Shown here piece after piece: positions 1-13,000 of a stretch of DNA of 64,000 nt. Position 1 is the first letter of the stretch. Each line of letters opens with the position of its first letter. Both the position numbers and the translations under genes were made by a program. Source of the stretch: Marchantia polymorpha subsp. ruderalis (lineage: Eukaryota > Streptophyta > Marchantiopsida > Marchantiales > Marchantiaceae); the NCBI GenBank assembly GCA_037833965.1, contig AP031356.1, positions 18,436,501 through 18,500,500 of the forward strand. Reading direction: 5' to 3'. The notes below the pieces were generated by a model. The model worked only from the letters and a program-made list of their open reading frames with translations, searched no databases and had not been told where the DNA came from.

Positions 1-2010
1 GCTTCTGACATAGACATCTCCACCTGAACTGGGAATACTGCCGTTTGAGCAGACTGCAGAGATAAATGGCAGGCGGTTATGCCGAGGAAAAGACGTATCA
101 CCTGCCCAAATGCGGATGATCCGGATGGTAATGGTGTCTTCGGAACGGGGGCACTTTCTCCGGTCAGCATCGACTCATTGACCACACACTGGCCTGCTAG
201 GAGGACCAAATCACATGGAAATGACATCCCTGCTTCAACCTCTACGATGTCTCCTGGAAGTAGCTCGGAAGAAGAAATAGTGACCTTTTTGAACCCAATG
301 TCTGCTGCTTTGTTGGTTGAAAGGGTCAGCCTTTTCACTAGACATTCAGAAGCTGCCAGCTTCTGGACAGCTTTCAAATTCCTACGAGTCTCGAAAACGT
401 TGAAAAGTACTGAAACCACTGTCATGCTTAAGATGACGTAGGCGTATATGCGATAGCCTTGATACATCCAAACGATTACGGAGAAGACCTGAAATACGAA
501 AAATGGCTTGAAAACCTCCGTCATCAACAATCGCCTGCACACAGACCGAACCACAAACGAGACGTTCGAAGCAGGGTCCAACGATGTATGTCATGCAGAA
601 CGACGAAGAAAACGCCAGGAAAAAATCATGGAGGAGGAACGGCCAAGTACCCTAAGTTTGGCACTTCTACTGTGAGCACATTAGGCCCATACACCAGAAG
701 ACGCTTTCTCCTGGCATCACACTTCTGACCTGCCAGGCAAGCCAAAAAAGAACGAGGTCTGTCGGTTCGGAGAGGTCTGAAATTTTCAGCTTGACCATCG
801 CAACTTCAAGATCGACTTGCATAAAGAGGGTGAAGGAGAGGGTGCTATTTGTCACATACTCTTCACAGTATCGTAGCGCATTTCCTTCACGGCACAGTCA
901 TGTGCAACAGACTGCAGGTCAGCGTATGTGACATCAACATTGAAGGATCTTCGGGTCCAACTTCCATCTTGATCGTTGTACCAGTAACGTTCTTCTCGCC
1001 ACACAAACATCCGATCTCGATTTGTTCTCACCTGCCAGGAGGACAAGATCCAGGCTATTCAGATATTGTCTTTCCAGGCCATGAAACAGAAGACGAACCA
1101 TCTGCATTCGCCTGACGTTGCGCTGACTGACACTCAATTCCGTCACAAATAGCCGTCATTTTCAAAAGAATCCTACTTTCGCCTCTCTTCATTTACAGTG
1201 TTCCCATTTCCAGATTATGAGCCTGCCTCCCTAGTCCGCCATAACTTCAGATTCACTAGCTCCATATTTACACGAGTAATCAATAATAATCACTTGAGAT
1301 CTGCAATCTCAAGTGATTGCCAGGCTCAAGCATATGACTTAGTGAACGGCATTAGTTTGCTTCTTGTAAAGTAATGTGAGCTGGTGGTGGGTAGAAGAAA
1401 GTGTCTAGTTAGACTTACAGGCATGTGTGGCCACAAAATGTGTCAAGACATTTTAAAAGAACCTCTCAAAGGTGGCTGTGTTTGGCAGTGAATTTGCTGG
1501 GGTATAGTCAGGTACCTCATCAGATGGGGGACGAGCTTCGCCGGCAGGCACCCAGCCCTCTTCACCTCCCGCAAAAATCCAGTGAATTTTAACCAGGGAC
1601 TCAATCTCATCCATGCTCTCCACGAGCACACGTTCGGCAGTAACATCCGTCTGCCTCACTCGGACGAATCGCAGACGCGCATATAGTCGAGGATATGAGA
1701 AGCAAAAAACCATGGCTAGCCCGGCAGTGAGGAAGCTAATGAGTGCAAAGAACAAATCTTTGAAAATGGACCGTCGATAAAACCTGGCCGATTTGATCTC
1801 CAAAATCTGATCATCTTCTTCCAACATGGACACATCTCTCTCCCCATGGCTCGTCCCTTGCTCCGGGTCATTGCCCCCCACTTCATCCTGTGATGCTGGT
1901 AGAGAAGCCGGTGATCGATTTTTCGTGTTAGCATCTCGTACTAACCAGGAATCGTCCTCTTCACGGCCCGACACAGTCCTGGCAGTCAGTTTGCTGCTCT
2001 CGTCTGCCAT
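1..2010 (-). CDS. P5B-type P-type ATPase, left tandem copy, 5' exons only
   Basis: This is a paralogue of the gene at 18380-10081. Exon 1 is 2010-1516, exon 2 is 1031-860, exon 3 is 729-651 and exon 4 is 534-102. Bases 1-101 are intron 4 and the gene continues beyond the left edge. All splice sites match the right copy and no exon in view carries a stop. Exon 4 shows about ten base differences from its partner in 433 bp by eye, so the duplication is fairly young. Exon 1 codes for 165 residues against 199 in the right copy because a 34-residue acidic and hydrophobic stretch is missing. An ATG at 2100 is in frame and would add 30 residues, starting MPMAGWNKF. Whether the whole gene is functional cannot be judged from this part. 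Confidence 0.88.
1288..1318. repeat. 13-bp inverted repeat in left-copy P5B intron 1
   Basis: Arms 1288-1300 and 1306-1318 (AATCACTTGAGAT and its reverse complement) are perfect with a 5-base loop. The right copy at about 17560-17590 has only the second arm, so the first was gained in the left copy or lost from the right. Confidence 0.75.
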
Positions 2011-3623
2011 GGTGGAGCTTTCTCTCAGACTCGCCAAGCGCAACCCATCCAACTGCAACAGCTTCATCCGACAGAATTTATTCCATCCTGCCATCGGCAT
2101 CGTGCCTTTCGGCTCCCCTCTCGTGCCTCCTTTCCTGTACAGACTGCCTACAGATCTGGACCTACTGGTAGACTGGTGACAAGCAGCATCTGGGGAAGTC
2201 CCCAAATGCAGCAGATGGGAAAGGTTCAGAGATTAGTGATCTCTGTCGACACGCGAGGACTCGCCGCCACTCATTACATCACATAACTTAGGCCTTAAGC
2301 CTCCCTCAGTGACAGCAAGTATGCATCGTGCACTCGACTGACGTCATGGATCCCATTGAGACGAAGTACTGTCCACCGACGGGAACTCCAAAAACTCTTG
2401 AAAGCACTGCCGTCCCATCAATTTCACGCATGCCCGAGAAAACTTGTGTCCTGCGCTCGATGCTTAACTTCCTTGAAAGTCAGCTCGACTTGAAAATTTC
2501 CCATAAGTTGGCGGAATTTGGAAATTCAAGTTCAGGTAGAGCTATGCTTGACTTCTGTATGTAGGAAGGGGACGAGTCAGCGTCAGTCTCAATCGAAGAC
2601 TTGCACTCTCGTTGGAGTAGGACTTGAGTAAGTCACATCACCATGGCCCCAGATCGGCATGGAGTCTCGGAGACAAGTATCGGATCAGGGCTGTTGTAAT
2701 AAATGGATGTTGTGAAATAATGGTGACTCTCGACATCGTGCCCTGTGCTGATAAGTACCGCACCCGACATTGACGCTCTGGCATTTTGGACCTCATTGCC
2801 CGTGGATATTCAGAGGAGGTTCTGCGCCGTGATATGGAAAGAAAATGCCGGCAACTTTGGAAACAGATTTCTCATCAAATTTGGAGACCAGACGTGCAAT
2901 CAGATGTGCTCCCCGTGCAAGTTTAGCTGGAGGAAGTGGGTCCGTCTGTGATCATCTGGCGGCCAGATCTGGTGCAGGTTTCTTCACTGACGCGTTGTCA
3001 AGTCCCGCGTGCTGACCACATCTCGTCGATAGATGGACCTTTGTCAATGACCCTGTCAATGCTGCATTTAAACGCTCCCGCACTTCATAATTCCTGCACA
3101 GATCTCCAAAAGTTTGCAACTCGAAACAAGGTCAAACGTCGGAGGTCCTCAGAGCCACGGATGTTGGAACGAATCCAATTGACCAGCCAGCCACTAACCA
3201 CGGATCGCCAAGTGGAGGCTCTTGATCGAGAGTAAAGTTCTCCATGAGTGGAAGATTCGCACGACACAATTCAGTAGACTAGGACCACAAAGATTTGCGT
3301 GATGCCAGCCTCCTGAACTTTTTTCGTCACATGGATATTACACTGTTACGAAATTATAACAATAAGTAATCCCCTGCTCTGATGGAAACTTTGGGAGAGG
3401 TCGAAGAAATCGACGAAGTATGTTCTGAAAACGTCGTGCCGTGATTGTCTCGGCAGATGAGAGCTGTCGAGGGGTTCGATTCCTTGAGAGCCAAGATTGA
3501 AAGTGGGCGGGAATTGCAAGATAGGTCACAATCTCCATGGCCGGCATACATGAACATGACTCGCGTGTTAGCTCAGCAACGACCCAGCTACTGCGAGGAA
3601 CACACAGCGAGTGGTTGGTGCAC

Positions 3624-4237
3624 GAGTTCAGAACACTTGTGGCATAGGGAACCTAAACTTCCGCATAATCTCCCATCATCTCTAATCTTGCAAGGACTGC
3701 ATACTGTCGTGACCATCACGCAGTCAACGACATCGTTCATAGACCTCGACTTGTCTCCAGCTCTCTACAGAGCATGAGCGGTCCACCATGACACAACTTT
3801 CTGTCACACTGTCTGCTCTGCTCGAATGTTCACGGGAAATTTGATGCCAAATGGTATCTCGATGTGTTGTTGTTGATGGCAATACTGGCCCGGGCTCACA
3901 GCGTCAGATCCACTGCGCCGATCCAGCCCTGATAGGGACTGACAAAGGTCCAGCCCTGACAGGGACTGACAGTGGTCCGGCGGGTCCTCGAAGGGGCTGC
4001 CATGGCCCCGATGGGTTCGGAGTTCGGACTTGTTCAGGGGCTCTTTTGGGGGCGTGATTTGAGAATCAGAGGGGATGTCGTGAATCTCACACTGTGAAGC
4101 TTTACTCTAATCGATTGTTGAATCGATTTCTCGTGCTGAAGTTGCATATCTTTCAGCTTGACTGGGCCCCACTTTCCTTTGACTAGTTGACTACGGGCTC
4201 CAGATTGCCATCCATGGTCTTAGACCGAGATCCTTAT
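3624..4237. other. Left-unit segment with no counterpart in the right unit
   Basis: Flanks 3600-3623 and from 4230 match the right unit at about 19970-19995 and from 21983, but the 0.6 kb between is unrelated to the 2 kb found there. It holds a two-copy 27-bp tandem repeat at 3922-3975 (TCCAGCCCTGA...) and nothing I can name. Confidence 0.7.
3922..3975. repeat. 27-bp tandem repeat, two copies
   Basis: TCCAGCCCTGATAGGGACTG at 3922 recurs at 3949 with small changes, a period of 27. It lies in noncoding DNA unique to the left unit. Confidence 0.8.
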
Positions 4238-7200
4238 AAACGTCATGAATCACAGTCTTCGGTGTCAGAAGATGGATTCCAGTCACGAACGAAGATTTTG
4301 CTGGATGAGGTGTAGGTAGACGTGGTCAACTTGGAGAAAGAGATCCCGAGGTATAATTCTGGAGGACAATTCTACAATTCCGTTACTTCCATAAAAAAAT
4401 TGGAATCACGTTCTTCCCTTACTCTTAGATTCACAACCAATTGTCCATCAGTAGTCATGCGCTATGCCTGGAGTCCCACGAGCACTGAAAAGCTCAAACC
4501 TCGTGGTGACCTGAGCCCGAAGATCAGTGTGACATGTTCGAGTCGTTCGAAGAACGCATTTCATCACAGAATTTCATCGCGATGTCCGTGAATCCAAGGT
4601 CGATCGACAGCTCGTTTGATAGTTTCGCTCACTATCGGGGCATGGGAAGTTCTCTCGTCCGAAACTTCTGCCGATCGAAGGACCTTCACATCCTTATATT
4701 GAGCTGTGTAGATGCAGCTTTAAGGTCGCTGTCGAAGATCATGACAAAAGCGGCCTCTGCTGTTCCCTCTCAGGAAGCGCATGTCATGTTGTGTCATGTC
4801 TGCTGCAGCTGTGCACGTTCAGTCCGAATTGTGCCCATCACCAGAATAGATTCACAAGCGAATCTTCTCCAGCCTGTAAGTGGGGCTAGAAACAACGACG
4901 ACAAGACTCACACAGAATCTCCATAAAGTGTTTCCAGGCTCAAAGTGCACCAACGACATCATCCTCCTCGCTTCTGTCGTGGGACCCACTTCTGGGATCT
5001 GTTCCAACAGTAGGTGTCACCTCCAGCATTGCTAGATGGTCGAGAAGCTGATTATGTGCTCGAGTAATCTCTCTGTCCCGATCGAGGCCTGTGTAGCATC
5101 ATCCTGCCCATCATCACCGGCCAGTTTCGTAACCAGGACTCTGCGCAGGGGAATCTGATGTTACTGTAGGAAGCTCGGTTGAAGGCATCGGATCTCAGTC
5201 ACTGTGGCTGTCAGATCTAGGCATGGACGACGACGACAAGCAAAAAGGACGCTCTGTAGTCATGAGACTCGTGGCTCGACTGTTAGGGTCTGCCCAATCT
5301 AAGGCAACCAAACTGACAGAACACTCGCAGTATGGAGTTCAGTCCTTCTGCGAATTTTAGCGAATTTCAGATCGGACCGGCAGTCAGGTGAGAAAAGATC
5401 GAATTTCAGGGCCAGCTTGAGTTCTCTATCTTTCGACAGGGCATCATCATTCATCTGATTTCAAGGACTGTAATCCAATTCCCTGCCTCATCCCCTCGAT
5501 GAGACATACCAGGAACTGCTGACCTCTGAGATGGAGTCTGGCGCACGAGACTCAAATATGAGTTTATCTTAGCGAGGGCTATGGAAGTCTTGGAGCATAA
5601 ATTACTGGAATGCACAGCCGGGAGAAGTGGAAACCGCAAGCACAAAGCTTCAAGAGTGCGAAAGCCTTCAGTGGTGGTCATGGTCCTGCATTCACGATCT
5701 TTCGTGGCCGAGTCACTTTCAACCTCAAATGCTCAATCAGTCAATCACTTTCAGGTAGCTTCGAGTCACAGTCCCCACACCTCATTCAACCAGAACTCGG
5801 ACGAAAACTCATCCCCTGTAGAGCAGAAGAAGCTGCAGAATGGATACCTCCAAGAGATCGATCGAATCATCGAATCAGACTCTCCAGCTGAAAATAGACT
5901 TTGTAGTGCTGGCAGCTCCCCAAGCAGCTAGAGCGAGATCCAGCAGGTAAGGGACGCCATATCCACCGAACCATCGCAACGATGACGGAATTCATCCACT
6001 CTGGAAGGTCACAAGGGCACTTCTGGAAACACAACGAGCCATCTCCAGGCACCACCTTTGCAGAAAATACTCCGACAGCATGCGGAGGTAGCAGCAACTG
6101 CTTCGTGCAGGAGTGGAGTGGGTACTAGATCGACAAGGATTCCCAATCTGCACCGGGAAGTGCCCCTTCCCACCAACCGTACCGTACCATGCCGTACATC
6201 ACGTGTACCTGGTACGAGGCGTGGCCGAGGGACTGTTGAGTGCAGATGTGAACGAAGGCAATTTGCACGGCAGGGACCCCCAAAAAAAGGAAGAGAGTGC
6301 GAGGTGTGAGGTCGACAAATTTAGGCGCAGCTGAACAGGCTGGCCGGAGCAGCCGTGAGAAGTCGGACCCGTTCCATCTCGGTGGCGGCAGCCAGACACC
6401 AGCTTGCATGAGCTTGGAATCGGCTACAGGCACAAGAAGCTGCGAATCTTGCGAGGGCCGAATGAATGGCAGCAAGTTACAGTTCGTTCGGAATCAGGTC
6501 GTGTTCCGAATCCTGACCTGATTCTGAACTGGAACGTCGCATTCTCGAGGACTTCACTTTCTTAGTACCAAGTTTGAGCAGCTGAAGAAGACCTTATCGA
6601 GCATTTCCATCGACATGAATGAATGTGGATCACTTTTGAAATATACAGGGCGTGATGGATGGATGGACCTTTTGAGAGGAGGAAGAGGAATCGTGAAGAG
6701 GATGTTAGGGATGCATCTTCATAAATCAGATGTCCTGTTGTAGCTGAGAGAAATTTTATGAGAGTGTGCAGGGAAACCTAGACGCTCGATTTAGTTTGGC
6801 CCTTTGGAGACGAAGAGCCATGTCATTCATCGTTTGGCAAAAGCCATTCTACTGCATTGAATTTACCCCAAGTTACTTCGATGGATGGGCGAGGGCGAGA
6901 GGAGGTGCACTGGACTGATTTTACAGCTCGCATATCGAAACCAAAGATTTAAAGGACTTATGGCCAGAAATCGGGGACAAGAGCACATGCGATGAACACA
7001 CTTGAGAGACAAAAATAGACATAACCAGAGACGAGGCTGCAAACAAAGTACTGACAAGCATTTTATGCTAGTGACTAACTCGAACGCTACTAGTCTTGAA
7101 ATAATCGACCTGCTCGTGAAGGCAGGAATCTCTTCGACCCTTCCTTTGAAAGTCCACAAGAACAAGAAGAAGATGTTAGCCATATATCTGCTGAAAACTT

Positions 7201-8340
7201 TACCTACTCTATTTTTAAAATCATTCACACGGCGTGCAAGCATTGTACGACCTTCACTCAGAAGTCGTACGGGCTACGAAGAATCTTCTGCAAAGGGCGT
7301 TTAATCTCACGAGTCCTATCTCAAGATCCACTAGAGGTCATATATTCTGCAATAATTACGGTATGATGTATAAGCACCTTGGTTTCAGAATATACTGCAA
7401 TTGTTGATCATGGCTTCTTTTAAATCTGAAATTCCCAATAAAATTCGTTCCACTTCTTTCTCGTGCATATTCCAGTGATCTTGAAAAAATAATTCAAGAA
7501 TGTAAAGCACACTTTTAATATGAAAGTGATTTGGACCAACATAGAACATTTGAAAACTATGTGCAGACATGTGCTGCTTGCAGTTTCTAATCTCCACAGT
7601 GCGTTGGAATATAAGGGGGGCATGCAGTAAATTATCCAGTTATGGACCATGCTCCTGGATGTGCTGGTGGCAACCTTCCTTCTCACATGAAGAACTTATG
7701 ACAATTCTTTGAGCATCTATACTGGGAGCTGAAAATGAAGGAACGCACACACCGACAACAACGCCTTAATCTGTGGGCAAGTTATCTCTCTTTGTTTGCA
7801 CAGTCCTCCACGGGGAAACACGAGGTCACGCCCAAAGCTTTTGAATTAATAGAACGTCATTAGTAACAGGCTGGAGCTTTGAGCTCAATATGATTCCCGG
7901 CAGTGCTTTCTCGGAAGCTGTTTCCAAATTCGACTTCTGGCAGACTCGATCTTGAACATGCACCCGATGGATCAAGAACCTGTTGTCTGCAAAGCGTCGC
8001 TCTATCTCTCAATTAAGCACTGGAAATTACTGGGAAGGCCAAACTTTGGTCATCAGAAACCAGTTCTCAGTGCGACGATGCAAACAGGATATGCCTAAAG
8101 GTCCCGCAGAGGCTGGAAGAGGGGGTACATCTGGGACAGGGCTCTTGTGAGCGAGCAACGGCCAACCGTATTTTCGTATCAGCTCAGAAGAGGAGGTGGA
8201 TCTAGGAGAGGCGTCGATCAACGAAAGCAGCAGCAGCAGCAGATGTTGTGTTGCACAGCTGAAAAGGGCAAAGGTTATGCAAGTATTGTGGAGAATCCCA
8301 CATAAGCACATTTGAGCTGTGAGATGACAGCTACGGTTGA

Positions 8341-10080
8341 ATAACGCATCTAAAAATAACGCATAATTTCTAGAATAACGCATCGAAAAAAAATACTAGA
8401 TACAAACTTTTAGAGATGATACTGGTAGTCAATTTACTCAAACTCGTCTCTATGATAGACCAAAAGACTAGATTGATGGGTATCTTCAAAGGAAGATCAA
8501 TATAGACTAAAAGTGATGAAATTTTTCACACACAACTCAGTATAAAACTTGAAGTGGAAGTAGAATTTGGTAGTAGTATTGATAACTGGAAGAGTAGGTA
8601 CATTTGGTGTTGACGAAAGTGAGAAAAAATGTATCAAAATTCTCCATATATATTCCAAGCAAGTACTAAGACTACTAGAATGCTATAAGGATTTCAAAGT
8701 TGGAAAAATGCATCATCATCGCTACTACTCTCAAGTTGGAAGTAGTCATCGCCACTGACTTCCGAAGTTGGTTATGAATGTCAACTCCGCGAAAGTATCT
8801 ACCATTAAATTACAAAACATTAAATCCAAGAAGATGAAATTTGCGTAATATGGTACTTATATTCCAAAATCTTTACTTAAGTCGAGGGAGGTAACAATAT
8901 ACAAATTTCACACAATCCAAGAAACTACCAACAAGAATTAAAAATGATCCATATCAAACATAATCATATCCAAGAACTACTTTTGGAAATTCACAAATTT
9001 TTTGTAAAATGCTTACTACTATACGGACATTATTTTTTTACAAGTTCATGTAATGATACAAAAAAATGTCAACCATAAGAATACTTTGTGGAAATTATAC
9101 TAATCAACCTTATTAAGTTGTGTATAGATGGAGATTGGTTGACCTGAAATATTGAAAACATGATTATTACCCAACTGCAACTTGATACAGAGAATCCTGT
9201 CAAGCTTTGCGTCATATACCTCTTTGCCATAGTGCTATGGATCGACCACAATATTGCCATAGAAAGTCAAGAAGTCAAGTATCAGACTACAATATTTTAC
9301 ACATTGGGAAGCTACCTTGTGACACTTGGACCTTTCAAAATGCACTTGAGACATTGAAAAATTCTCAACCTGAATGCCATCCGTTTATCCTCCACAAAAC
9401 ACGTCAACCGATCATGTGGAACCCGTTTGCTAAACCGTTTGAACCCGTTTGCAAAAAAATCATGTTATCTCTCATTACGAATCGCAGTAAGTTTGAATAT
9501 TGTATATGGATAAGACCAAAATAATCAATATGATGGCAAAAGCATTTTTATATCTTTTAAAGCTACAGCATTGGAATCCAGTTGTTGTTACTATTGACAA
9601 CAAACCATGTCATCAGAAAAATAATGTTGATTCAACGAGTTTTGGGATGGAATGGATTTGTTTATTGCGAGAGAGAAGAGTTCAAAGACCTTGAACCGTA
9701 TAGTACAATGACAGTACGAGTTTGATTGCTTGGTGCCCCCAAGTGTCTACAAACTAATGATACTCGGAAAGCAATCATCACAAAAAACCTTCGCCTTCCG
9801 GGCTCGGTAGTCAGCCGGTCAGCCGGTCAGCCCGTCCGGTCGCAGACGTGGTGCCGGCGGTGACGGAAGGGAGAGGGTAGGAAGAAAGTACAGGATTACT
9901 TTTCGAGGCGTGTCCAACGAAGCGCGGATTAGAATGAAAACATCATTGATTAATCCCAGCATTAACCACCCGGTAATTAAATCCGACCTTAATCTCCCGA
10001 TGATTAGCATTCCCGGCAGATCTGCAAAAGAGGACGCAGTGTGGAATGTTCTGATGATCGGCCTTCTTCAGTCGTCAGGT
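8341..10080. other. Unique AT-rich spacer between the duplicated units
   Basis: This is the DNA between the left-unit breakpoint (8340) and the 3' end of the right P5B gene. It opens with AATAACGCAT three times (8340, 8355, 8374) and is AT-rich up to about 9780. Short open frames at 9160-9524 have no recognisable content. From 9780 the base composition turns GC-rich near the P5B terminal exon. I see no gene. Confidence 0.6.
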
Positions 10081-13000
10081 TCACGAAAGCTGGGCCCAAA
10101 GCGGCCCTGCGACCTCCGCGACCTGGAAAAAGTCTCGAACCACCGGCCGTCCCGGTAGGCAGAAGGTCTCCTGGCCTCTGAGCAGCCTTCGCATGCGATC
10201 CAGCCCCGCCGCGTTCGCACTTCCCCCCGGGCCTGCTTCGCCCCGCGGAGTGTCGGACATGTCGAGCTCGGTGGACTTGTGGAAGACGGCGTAGCGCTCG
10301 AAGACGACGAAGAGGAGCGAGTTTCCCACGGCCAGCAGCCACAGGCCCAGCAGGAAATGCCAGTGCTGCGTCAGGTCCACAAGGCCGAACAACTTGGATA
10401 CGAAGCGCATCTTTTTCAGCAGCAAGAGCGAGGACAGGACGAACTGGCAGATCAGAGTCGCCGTCAGCGGCCAGTTCGACAGGACTGAGTTTCTGAACAG
10501 CCCGAAGCTTTGGCTCAACGTGAGCGCCGTGGCCACGTACTGCAACATTCAATCACCACGATGAGATTATCGATCTCAGCTTTCGGCTGTTCGGTGGGCT
10601 CTGAGCTGAGTCAACCACCGAACGACATGTTGCGAGCTGCTGCTGCTCATCAATAGTAAATTCACGTGCATTACAATGCTGGAAATCTGGCAGATCGACT
10701 CTGACCTGAAATGAAGCAAATAGGAAGGAGACGGTGGTGTTCTGATTGTACTGCCAGTCGAAACGATCTGCGTTTTCATCGTTTGCCCTCTCGTACCAGC
10801 TCTAGAATTCGCCAACAGAACAGAAAAGAACAGACAGAAGAGGAAACCATATTAATCTTCTGCTTGGAGAACAGTATCAATTAACTTTCTGAAGCATCAC
10901 CCTCCGGTTACATGGACCGCAGTGTTGCAAGAGTTTACCTTCCCAATTCTCATACAAATGCCTTAGGTCAACACAAGCATCGAGCAGCATCACGCTATCA
11001 GCGAGTGAAGATTTAAAAAAAGAAGAAGACAGTGGTTAAAAGATAAAAGGATCGAGATTCTTGAGAGTGATTGGACCCACCTGCTGTTCAAGGTATACTT
11101 GTGCTATCACCTGGAATGCCATAATGAATACACTTTGACCATAAACACTGATGAGAATGGGAAACGTCAATAAATTGCCTTCAGGTCTGCCATGAGTGAG
11201 CTCCTTTCTGGGATGAGTTGCAGGCATTAACAGTACGAGGGGGAATACCAGGCCCAAATCTACCAAAAGATACTGGTTGTCGAACAATTCTAGCCGAAGC
11301 CTACAGTCACAACTGGAAGTTAGATCAAGAATCATCTTACTCGTATGTCTCAACGCAATCGGTTCAAATTATGTACAGTAAAACATACTCGCGTCTTGAG
11401 CAACTCTAGATCCAGACTGTGTAGTGAAAACCATGAACAGATCACAAGACTGAGCAAGTAGAGAACCCTTGGAAGACAAACATGTAGAGTGTGATCTTCA
11501 TGAGCACACCTGTAGAGAACGATGACCGAAGTCGCTTGAGTCATTCCATAGAAGAACATGTATTTAAACATAACCGTGGCACTTACTAAGGCACATCGCC
11601 CCTCAGCTAGGACCTGCAGGCAAAGGATGAACCATGTTCAACATCACATCACAAGCGTATCGTATCTATTGAGCGAGTTTCACGTACTTCTGTCCATAGG
11701 TGCAAGGCATTTCACATCCCCACGGTAAGAGTTCCATAAACACCTTGAGAGAGATCCATCGATCGGCATAAAATCTCATCTTCCGGATTTTCTAAGGATA
11801 TCACCAACTCCAAGAATTCAAGTTCGAAGCCAAGAGCATTATAACGACAGTTTGGCACTGCAGCATATTTACTGATTATCTATTCAGTTTACGATGACTT
11901 TGGATGATTACCATGGGCACAACTCCAATGTGAGCAAGCTTAGTCGAGAAAGGAGCGGCTATACTGGGCCCAGCCGCCATTGTGTCCGTGCTCGCAGCAG
12001 GCTTGCTTGCAATGCTGATTCATTAAAAAACATGCTTTGTCAACGAACAAATGGGACCTTAAGGCAGGCGCTTGAAACGTCTTGACTTCTATATCTTATG
12101 GACGAGATTCGGAACGAATGCTTCTAAGTTTTCCTAGCTGCTTCTTATGAACATTGTACCTGATTCCGACGTCAGCGGCTTTCAATGCACCCGAGTCATT
12201 TGCTCCATCTCCAGTCCTGTGCACAACGAAAAATTCAGCTGATATATATCCTTCGAATTAGACCCTTCAATACACAATCCACTACCAACTAGGAACAATA
12301 TTTTGATGGAGGTTAAGACGAGTTCCTGGTTTTTCAAGTGATTTAGATATTCAAGCAGCTTCAAATACGTACATGCACACAACGTAGCCAAGGTTTTGTA
12401 GGCTTCGCATCAGCTCCATCTTATGCTGGGGAGACATCCGGGAGAAGATACCGGCCTGAGTAAGGACCATATGCAAAGGTGTGATACACTCCATAATTTT
12501 GACTGGAGTGGATCCCGTCCGCTCCGTATATCGTTCTACCAAATGTTCGTGCTGCTGTAGAAGGGCATAGAATGCGCGTCCAGTAACCACCAGATTGACA
12601 GCACCCCCACTTCCACCTGAGGTCTGAGTTTGAGACAGTGCGCACGTGATATCAGGTTTGCCAACGCTTCGAGAGCAAGCATGAATCATATGCTGAGAAA
12701 ATCTGATGTAACATAGGTTTCTGTTTTCTCAGCTCGCAGTTCAGGGACTTTTCTTGTTTCTTCGCTTACCTGGTAGTTACTGCTACCAGCGTCCGTTGGT
12801 TGAGGTAATAAAAAGGTGTCAACGTCGATTTCAGATCTCTCTTCAGTATCAAAACTCGTTAGAACACAGCGGCTTTTGTATCTCTCAGGGTTGGAGTCAG
12901 GAACCTGATCTAGCAAATATGTTCGACATCCAGGCTTCAGAAAATACGGGCCAGACTGCCTGCGAGAATCCACGTTAAACAAGCAAACAACATTTTTATG

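Larger units (their letters stand above)
1..8340. repeat. Left unit of a large direct duplication (P5B 5' half plus upstream DNA)
   Basis: Bases 1-8340 align nearly base for base with 16288-26042, in the same orientation, apart from replaced segments and small indels. The unit continues beyond the left edge. Matching stops sharply at 8340. From 2211 to 8340 I see no convincing gene: the frames here are short and overlap on both strands. The stretch 5580-5930 is the best conserved between copies (compare 23294-23635), open in two plus-strand frames in both units, but it resembles no protein I know. Confidence 0.9.

Noticed and set aside
2010-2205. Long N-terminal extension of the left P5B frame back to 2205
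   Set aside because: The frame is open but begins without ATG. The first ATG in it is at 2100, and the region is conserved in the right copy in a different frame, so only the short extension or a leader is plausible.
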